Below are positions 1-6,403 of a stretch of DNA of 17,500 bases, piece by piece. A program made the position numbers and the translations under genes. The notes below the pieces were generated by a model. That model saw only the letters and a list, made by a program, of their open reading frames with translations. It did no database searches and was not told the origin of the DNA. The DNA is from Podila epigama. Its lineage: Eukaryota > Mortierellomycota > Mortierellomycetes > Mortierellales > Mortierellaceae. The stretch is from NCBI GenBank assembly GCA_015679605.1, contig JAAAVE010000452.1:1409-18908 (forward strand), given 5' to 3'. Position 1 is the stretch's first letter; the number at the start of each line of letters is the position of its first letter.

Positions 1-147
1 AAAAAAAATAGCCAATACCTTGCTGTGCCCTTCATCATGCACTGCTCCAGATGTCACTCCAAAAAAAAAAGGCAAAGTTTAGTTCATGCAGAAACTTACT
101 TAATCATCCCACCTTCTTTTTTTTCACAAATCCTTTCTCTAATACAG
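1..147 (+). other. Intron of the gelsolin-like gene (5' end outside the window)
   Basis: This stretch is A/T-rich with poly-A and poly-T runs and ends in a pyrimidine-rich tract followed by AATACAG at 141-147, a normal acceptor. Nothing in it continues the gelsolin fold in any frame, so I read all of it as intron. The preceding exon and the donor must lie before base 1. The first base of the next exon completes a split codon, so the intron is phase 2. Confidence 0.65.
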
Positions 148-427
148 TCTCTCCAATGCCAACGGTAAGTTCGAGTTCACTGAGGAGGGCTCTGGTCCTC
201 AAGTGACAAAGGACCTCTTGGACTCGAACGATGTCTTCATCTTAGATGTTCAGCACGAGATCTTTGTCTGGGTCGGTGCCAACGCCAACCGCGAGGAGCA
301 CAGAAACGGTCTTCATTATGCGCAAGAATATCTCAAGCGCGAAGGTCTCCCCAGCCAGCTGCCCATCTCCAAGGTCCTTGAGGAAGGTGACCACACCATG
401 TTTGACAATGCTCTTAACCGCTTCTAA
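148..427 (+). CDS. Gelsolin/severin-like actin-binding protein, C-terminal exon (partial)
   Basis: This is the last exon of a gelsolin-superfamily protein, which severs, caps or bundles actin filaments in the cytoplasm, usually under calcium control. Reading from base 149 gives about 92 residues starting LSNANGKFEF and ending DNALNRF before the TAA at 425-427. Diagnostic is the core of a gelsolin repeat, DVFILDVQHEIFVWVGANAN followed by a helix (EEHRNGLHYAQEYLKREG) and the strand before the C-terminus, matching the last repeat of CapG/severin-type proteins. There is no villin headpiece after it. The frame is already open at base 149 and no plausible ATG precedes it, so the exon is internal-to-terminal and the N-terminal repeats lie outside the window. 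The gene converges on the SmgGDS-like gene, with 118 bases between the stop codons. Family assignment is firm; the number of repeats in the full protein cannot be seen. Confidence 0.85.
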
Positions 428-485
428 GAAGATGGTTAGCACTCGCCTATCAACCATTATACATACCCGTGGGTCGATTGCGTTC

Positions 486-491
486 AATAAA
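486..491 (+). terminator. Candidate polyadenylation signal AATAAA of the gelsolin-like gene
   Basis: A canonical AATAAA hexamer lies 58 bases after the gelsolin stop codon, followed by a T-rich stretch. It is on the coding strand and in the 118-base gap before the stop of the convergent gene, which is the expected place for 3' end formation. The cleavage site itself cannot be seen. Confidence 0.55.
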
Positions 492-545
492 TATTATTTT
501 ATCTTTTTTGAGTGTGGGATGAAGGGGGGAACGACAGTCTATATT

Positions 546-3500
546 TCACAGTCTGCTAGTGACTTCCTGAATGGCATTGCGGACGAGAGGACGTGTATCG
601 CTCTTCTCGGCAACTTGCTGTAGCTTGTCCTTGATGTTGGATGCCTTCAAGTGGGCAATATATGAGGCATCTAAAGGTAACAGAACATGAGAAACAAAGA
701 AAGGTTAGTAAAAAAAAAAATCGATAGCGCTCCCTTGTGACAGAAGTAAGTATAGTAAGAAACATGAACATGAAGACCTTCTCTTCCCATCTCTCTCCTC
801 ACCTTCATCAGGACGGACTGCAGAGTCCAGGGCATTTCTCAAAAACACACATGCATTCGTCCGAACTTCATCAGGAGTCTTGCCGTCTGCGTTCTCAATC
901 AGTCCCAGAATGCTCTCCAGCAGTGTCAACGGCTTCGTGGTGTCCAGAGGCTCCTCCGAGATGGTCGTCTCTGGGTCCGGTCCCTGGGTGACCTCTCCAG
1001 AAACGAGGCTCTCGAGCACAGCATTCTTCTCTTGAGCAGGGCTAGTGACCAGGAGTGTCAATGCAATGAGACCTTCGTTTTGAAGAACAACGAATTTCGG
1101 GTTCCGGGTCATGGCCGCAATGGGGAGCACAACATCGGAACGGTTCAAGGTCTGTTGGAGGGCTGTGATAGACGCCGCGTCAAAGCCCTTCATCCATTCG
1201 CTTCCCCAAGTCACCTTGATCAGATTGCACAGCGTACGGGATCCCTCGCTCTTCAAAGGGAAGTCATCAGTACGACGAATGAGCTCCACTAGGGTCGAGA
1301 GTGGTGTTTCGACATCGGCATCGGGGGTAGAGGACAACGTTTCAAAGGGCTCGCGTCCAGAGATGACACGAATCGTGTTATGGCCGTCATTGGTACAAAG
1401 TCTCTTGAGGATACCAACGATATTGGCTTGTAATGGAAGCGCATTGTCCTTCTTAAGCAGAGGGAAACATGCCTGAATCACTCCCGAGTTGCCCATCACC
1501 TCCCTGTTCCTTTCTATAGTCACAGGCATAGTTATACAACGAGAGTGTATATATAGAGAGAGTTAGTTTGTGAGATAAATCAATGTCATCTAAAAGAGGG
1601 TACAACTGAAACGAGAATAACAAAGAAGGAACGAAAGAACAAACAAGTGGAAGAGAGAGAGAGAGACAGAGGAAAATGAACCTTACCAGGAAGTGCGAGG
1701 TTACGGAGGACTCCCGTGGCAGCATGGCTTGCCTTCAAATCTGTAGCCTTGCGAACGACATGAATAAGAGGCTCCACCGCGTGGTATTCATGAACAAGCT
1801 TGACGCAGTGTTGGTCTAAGTATAAGAAGAGCGCGTGAAAGCGTTTGTGCTTGTGGTTAGTCATGCAGGTAAAATACAACAGTGAACGAGTGTCCGACTG
1901 TATTTCTTACCAGAGCGAGCAACATTGCCAAGGCACAATGATGCCGTTGTCTGCAAATCCTCACGGTCGGCCAAGTTCAACCAAGACAGGAAACGCTCCA
2001 TAATCTCCTTGTTGTTGAAGATGGGGACCATGTTGGCATCTATCAAAGGGGATAAACCGGGCGAACACAAAATATGGATGAGTCGAGAGTCCTTTGACTT
2101 GTTCACCGCAAAGATACTAGCAACTTACAACCATGTCTGAGAGGACGTGTTTTCTTACCTGCCATGGTCACTGAAACGACAAGCTCGACCAGAGCCGCTT
2201 TGATCTCTCCGAGCTTCTTGTCGTCTTCCTTTTTCTCTTCTTCCGTCTTGCCTTCGTCCAATGTCTCTGCGTCTTCAAGCACGTCGAGGAGGACTCCAAG
2301 ATTGCCGTCATTCTGAACCGCGAGTTGTGCTGCTTCTTTGGAGGCAACGGCCCGCAAAATGTCGGCCACAGCGTCCATCAAGTCCAAGTAGGAATCAGCG
2401 TTGGGGTAAATTCTTTGCAAAAGGCTGATAACGGTCTTTGTGCCTCCATGCTTTACGGTTGACTGTGCACCAGCATCTACAAGGTAGTCGATTTGTGAGG
2501 TGGAGATTAGAAAATCCATTTTTTTTTCGGTAGTATGCCAGGATCGACAGTAGCACACGATGAATATTGAGATGAAAAGGGGCAATATGGTTTGTACCAA
2601 TATCGGACAGATTCGCAAGAACTCGAGAGGCAATGGTTAAAGTGACTTCGTTCTCCTCGATGTTCTCGGCAAGGAGAACCTTGAGCAGATGCTCGATGGC
2701 TCCCAGCTCAATGACCTTGTTCTGTGCAGGTTCTGTAGTATGTGGTTCATACCAGATATAGAGTGAGTATTAGTTGCTTCATCAGGAAAAGGTAGGTAGA
2801 TAAGAGGTTGGACAGAATGAAGAATGGTAAAAGTTACCGCATGACATCGTCGTATTCAAGAGAGCTCCACTTGCTGTCTTAATAGCGTCTGCGTTTGTAG
2901 AACGCGCCAAGACTGTGATAATGGTATCAAAGGCTTTTGCCTCGAGTAGCTTCATCCGATTGACATCTAAAAGAAGGGGGGAGATTTGAATATGAGATCA
3001 TTGGCATCTCACGTCTCGAGGCAAGGTATAACGTGTTCAAAAAAAAACGTGGAAAGGAGACTTGCCATGATCGACACAAATGTTGGCGAGAGCACGCATA
3101 GCTTGAATGTCGACATGCGGCAACCTCTCAGTGTTGAGCGCTTCAAGACTGACAATTGTGGGTACAACGGCTGATTCACCCAACGGTGTTCGTGCTTCCT
3201 CTAAAAAAAATCATCATGATAGCCAAGAACCACTTTTTAGTTGACCATACAATAGACGCCTTGAAGTCTAGAAAAATTTCGATGAAAAAAAAGTAGCTCT
3301 TTCGCACCTTTTCTTGCGGCATCTGCAAAATATTGAAAGGTGTTGGCGACCTGATCCCATAGATCTTGGCTCTGACCCTGGCCATTTTCGAATTGAGCCT
3401 TGATAGCTTCGAGACTTTGAACGCGAAGTGTGATCTGGGCTTCTACCGAGTTTGGGTCAGCTGTTGGCACGAGAAGGAGCATGAACGATAGAAACGATTA

Positions 3501-3760
3501 GCAAGAAAGGAATGGAATCAGGTTAAACTGATGGTGAGAGTTAAGAGAAACACGCGCGGACTTGCCATTCGCCAACTTGATCTCTTGCACCAAGCTAGCA
3601 AAGCTTGCATCGTCCTGTGTTGCGGGTTCTATTTGAGCAGGATGGAGACAAAATGTTTAGCATCCAGTTGACAAAGGGATGGATTGCACGATAAAGGAGG
3701 TTGACCATAGAACTCTGGAATACGTTAATGCATGAACATGCCGTTGTTAGAAGACATCAT
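546..3760 (-). CDS. RAP1GDS1: RAP1GDS1/SmgGDS-like armadillo-repeat protein
   Basis: SmgGDS proteins are all-helical armadillo proteins that bind small GTPases with C-terminal polybasic tails (Rho, Rap, Ras) and act as chaperone or exchange factor. Exons read on the minus strand: 3760-3742 (uncertain), 3628-3566, 3460-3308, 3200-3066, 2966-2838, 2732-2598, 2476-2159, 2039-1911, 1815-1687, 1513-803, 670-546 (TGA 546-548). The joined frame gives about 681 residues, near the roughly 600 of the animal protein. Recognisable segments include MRALANICVDHD, LCLGNVARSDQHCVKLV, GVLRNLALPERNREVMG and FVVLQNEGLIALTLL, which parallel the GNFARNDANCIHMV, ALSALRNLAIP and IMQNEALVALALI segments I recall in human RAP1GDS1. 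A charged acidic insert (around base 2230) interrupts the middle repeats. All introns are phase 1 and two or three have GC donors. Only the first exon is doubtful. There is no S. cerevisiae orthologue that I know of, so its function in fungi is inferred from animals. Confidence 0.88.
2967..3065 (-). other. GC-AG intron in the SmgGDS-like gene
   Basis: On the minus strand the exon ends CATG and the intron starts GCAAGT, the textbook GC donor, and ends in TTAG before ATGTCAA. Reading-frame continuity requires the break after the G (phase 1, Asp codon G|AT). Using the nearby GT four bases later would shift the frame and break the downstream armadillo sequence. Confidence 0.8.
3461..3565 (-). other. 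GC-AG intron in the SmgGDS-like gene
   Basis: The upstream exon ends GCGAATG and the intron begins GCAAGTCC, again a GC donor with perfect CAAGT context; it ends CCAACAG before CTGACCC. The phase is 1 (G|CT, Ala). The GT inside GCAAGT would leave four extra bases and shift the frame. Confidence 0.78.
3629..3741 (-). other. Probable first intron of the SmgGDS-like gene (GC-AG, uncertain)
   Basis: The acceptor AAATAG at the 3' end is supported by the pyrimidine-rich tract and a GCTAAAC branch-like sequence before it. The donor is uncertain. The earliest ATG (3760) gives a short N-terminus, MMSSNN, and the only phase-1 break compatible with the next exon is before GCATGT. The same frame hits a TAA at 3725-3727 if not spliced. 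An alternative is an ATG at about 3705 with donor GTCAAC and an acceptor 17 bases further on (after ACACAG), which gives phase 0. Confidence 0.45.
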
Positions 3761-4027
3761 TTGTTGCTTTTTATTCTGAAAAGGGTTTTTTGATGGAATT
3801 TGATGCTGCGGGTATTTATTGTGTGAGGAGGAGAGAGGAGAGCTGTGCTTTAATGGAATGAAGATTGACGAAAACCTTATACATGGTGCGTCGCTATTTC
3901 TTTCATCCCCGCGCACGCACGCACGCACGCGCACATTCCTTCATTCCTTCACGCCTTCATTCACACACGCTCACTCACGCGCACAATTCACACATTCGTT
4001 CACAACATTGCTCTACTACCGAAAAAA
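3761..4027. promoter_or_regulatory. Divergent intergenic promoter between SmgGDS-like and CoA-binding genes
   Basis: These 267 bases separate two divergent start codons and so must hold both promoters. The right half is rich in C, A and T on the plus strand, with repeated TTCATTC/ACTCAC/ACACAT motifs leading into CCGAAAAAAATGCC at the start of the CoA-binding gene. A short ACGC tandem run lies at 3911-3934. I see no clear TATA box and no further gene. Confidence 0.6.
3911..3934. repeat. ACGC tetranucleotide microsatellite
   Basis: About five units of GCAC/ACGC alternate purine and pyrimidine throughout, within the promoter region. It sits about 95 bases upstream of the CoA-binding protein start. 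Such alternating tracts can adopt Z-DNA; no function is shown here. Confidence 0.8.
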
Positions 4028-4456
4028 ATGCCTCCAACCCCAGTCTCAACACTCATCCGCGAATTCTTCTCTTCTGCGGAGCAAAAGTTTGCGGTCGTGG
4101 GCGCAAGCTCTAACCGCTCAAAATTCGGCAACAAGGTCCTCCGCTGGTACCAAGAACACGGTTACTTCGCCGTTCCTGTTAACCCCAAAGAATCTGTTAT
4201 CGAGTCTGCAGCTTGTGTACCCAATCTCAGCTCCTTACCCGGTGCACCAGCTGATTACCATATCTCGATCATCACTCCTCGTACAGTGACAAAATCTGTC
4301 CTTGAAGAAGCTCACAAGAACGGTATTACTCGTGTCTGGATGCAACCCGATGTCGACTCACCCGAAGCTTTGGATTACGCAAAGAAAGTCGGCATCAAGG
4401 TCCTCGCTGGAGGTCCTTGTGTGATCGAAAATGGTCTTAGCAAAGACCAGCTCTGA
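4028..4456 (+). CDS. CoA-binding domain protein (YccU/CoA_binding_2 type)
   Basis: This intronless gene encodes 142 residues, the normal size of stand-alone CoA_binding_2 proteins. The domain is a Rossmann-like fold related to the CoA-binding half of succinyl-CoA synthetase alpha. Residues 21-53 carry the signature strand-loop-helix FAVVGASSNRSKFGNKVLRW followed by FAVPVNPKE. Residues 76-85 (ADYHISIITP) form the fourth strand. Residues 103-135 hold VWMQPDVDSPEAL and the GGPCVI strand that closes the domain. No catalytic residue or second domain is present. Its physiological ligand in fungi is not established; CoA or NAD-like nucleotide binding follows from the fold only. The start is chosen because CCGAAAAAAATGCC is a good context and the fold begins soon after. 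It converges with the Tpa1-like gene, with 64 bases between stop codons. Confidence 0.88.
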   Translation: MPPTPVSTLIREFFSSAEQKFAVVGASSNRSKFGNKVLRWYQEHGYFAVPVNPKESVIESAACVPNLSSLPGAPADYHISIITPRTVTKSVLEEAHKNGITRVWMQPDVDSPEALDYAKKVGIKVLAGGPCVIENGLSKDQL

Positions 4457-4520
4457 AAGAGTAAATGTCCCTTTTTAATGGAGCAAACTAGGCCGAGTAA
4501 CAAGAAAAATTGCACAGAAA

Positions 4521-6173
4521 CTAGGCCGTCTTGTCTCCATTGCACTCTTTGTCTCCTTCCTCGTCCTCGTCCTCGTCATCCTCGTCATTCACCGAGTAAA
4601 GGGCACTCAACTCGCATCGTCTACAGTTGCCAACAGATGCAGTCAGATAGCGAATAAAGCGCAGGGTACCCTCGTCTCGAAGTACCACCGTCAACGTGTT
4701 GAGTTTGGGATACAAAGTCAACAGGTTAGCCTTATCTGCGACATAGTGTGTTGCGCCTGCGCCCCAGTTTTCGTCCCACTCTTCCAATGCACCCAGTGAC
4801 GGGAAACTAAAAACAACGTCCAGTCCTGTGCGCTCTAACGCGTGGTCATGCAAGAGTGTATAGTCGCCCTTCTTGAACTGCCTCAACTCGCTAGTCGTCT
4901 GCAAGAAATCAAGGTTGGTCAGCTTCTTCAACCATGCCTCAAACACAGATGATCCAAAGAGCTTTTGAAGTTGAACAAGAGTATGCGGTACACACTCCTG
5001 GTTTTTGTCCGAGACGCGTTTGTAGTTCCGCACATGTCGGGGTCCCATGTTTTCATCCCATAGCGTGTCCTCGTCGATGGCTGACAGTTCTTTGATGAGC
5101 CTCTCATAGACATCGGCCTTTAAGAACTTTTGGAGCTCAATTGAACTCTGATTCAAAAAGACATCAGACATGGCGTCCATGTTCTTGTTGGTCAAATAGT
5201 CGGGATTCAGCAGGCTCTCGAGAGTAACATCTGAAGTGTCGACAATGGGTTTGAACGGCATTGACTTGGAGACGAGTTTTGTCTGCAGTGGGCCATGGAA
5301 CCAACCAGAGATGGAGATACGGCTCTTGTCTTTCGAGAGAACTTCTGCCACCTGGTGGTATGAAACTGACGACAGCTCAAAGAAAGCAAGTGTATTCCTG
5401 ACAGGTACAAGGGATTGTGTCACCTCGACCGGATATCCTGTTTCGTTACTTGAAGGAATGAAGAAGAAAAAAATGACCACAATGTGTCAGAACAGGAGTG
5501 CCACCTCCATCCTCTTGACGGGACAACACAAAACAACAAACAACAGCAGAGAACAGATGGATTACCATCGAAGCAAATCTAGGGCACCACCATCGGCAGC
5601 ACTCCAATCTTCGTCCACGAGATAGAGGATAAACGCAATCCTACGACCTTCCTTCTCATTTTTGATATCATCGTCATGGCAGAGCAGGTAGCAGCCTTCA
5701 TGGTATTGATTGCCGTTGAGATCAATGACAGATGGGTCAAGATCGATTCCAGTAAGCGAGCTCATCAGGGAGAAAAACTTTTCAGAGTAGATTGCATTCT
5801 TTAGAGCCACGATGTGAGGCTTTGTAGATAGGCGCAGATCTTCTGACTGATAAAACTCGTACAAGTCGTTCGATTTGTGAAAGTATGCCTCAGACACAAG
5901 CTCTTCACGTAGCGTCTGGAGAAAATCGGTCGATTCGAGAAAGTTGGGTAAAGATGCAGTTGGGTATGGGTCGCTCACTAGTCTGGCCTGGCTCTCGCCG
6001 TCTTTGAACTCCTCACGGTCGCGAAAGGCCTTTGCGAACTGGCTGGCAAAAGATGGATCGCTGTATCTTGCGTTGAAGACGGGAGGATCCACAGGAGCCT
6101 GAGCCGGGACTCCCAGTTTAGGCTTCTTTGCAGGTATAGTTGAGTTTGAGGCTGGTTGACCGTGCTTTGACAT
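4521..6173 (-). CDS. TPA1: Tpa1/Ofd1/OGFOD1-type prolyl 3-hydroxylase (Fe(II)/2-oxoglutarate dioxygenase)
   Basis: Members hydroxylate a proline of ribosomal protein uS12 and, in fission yeast (Ofd1), link oxygen level to Sre1 stability; budding yeast Tpa1 also affects translation termination. Exons are 6173-5566 and 5448-4521 (intron 5449-5565, GT-AG, phase 2), giving 511 residues, close to Ofd1 and OGFOD1. The catalytic jelly roll spans about residues 75-260: YHEGCYLLCHDDD carries the HxD iron ligands H166 and D168, SYHQVAEVLS gives the distal H234, and SRISISGWFHG gives R246 for 2-oxoglutarate. The second, non-catalytic domain of the family follows to about residue 490, containing LRQFKKGDYTLLHDH and TLRFIRYL. 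A KKPKL sequence at residues 17-21 may be a nuclear signal, and the C-terminus is a DED-rich acidic tail. ATG 6173 is the first in-frame ATG. All catalytic residues are intact, so an active enzyme is expected. Confidence 0.92.
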
Positions 6174-6403
6174 TTGAATGAATTGAGTGGATGAAGGATG
6201 GATGGATGGATGGATGGAAAGGATGGATGGATGGAAAGGATGGAAAGGAAGTTGGTCGCAAAGAGGAACCGTTTTTTGACCATGGTCTAAGTGACTGCTT
6301 AAAACATAAACAACCGCAATTCCCTCCCCTCTTCGCCCAAACTTTCCCGTCACCCAGGCCTGTCTCTCAAGGAACACACCATTCCACCTCGTTTGAACAC
6401 ATC
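6174..6403. promoter_or_regulatory. Shared divergent promoter of the Tpa1-like and valyl-tRNA synthetase genes
   Basis: The two start codons are only 230 bases apart and point away from each other, so both promoters and 5' leaders lie here. The left part is a GGAT microsatellite; the right part is CT-rich (for example CCCTCCCCTC near 6325). No TATA box is evident. An in-frame ATG for the synthetase occurs at 6191, inside the repeat. Confidence 0.7.
6187..6250. repeat. GGAT/ATCC tetranucleotide microsatellite in the Tpa1-like 5' leader
   Basis: Runs of GGAT interrupted by GGAAA occupy this stretch, beginning 14 bases upstream of the Tpa1-like ATG. In the direction of that gene the strand reads CCATCCATCC, a C/T-rich leader. 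A similar repeat lies upstream of the SET gene at 17364-17422. Confidence 0.85.

Noticed and set aside
3819-4289. Plus-strand open frame of 156 codons across the promoter and the start of the CoA-binding gene
   Set aside because: It is in a different frame from the well-supported CoA-binding protein, is low-complexity (Thr/His/Ser from ACGC and TCAC repeats) and has no recognisable domain.
6174-6377. N-terminal extension of the Tpa1-like protein through the GGAT repeat (SIHPSIHPS-type sequence)
   Set aside because: The frame is open but begins with GTG and has no ATG before 6173. The extension is repeat-encoded and outside the family's length.
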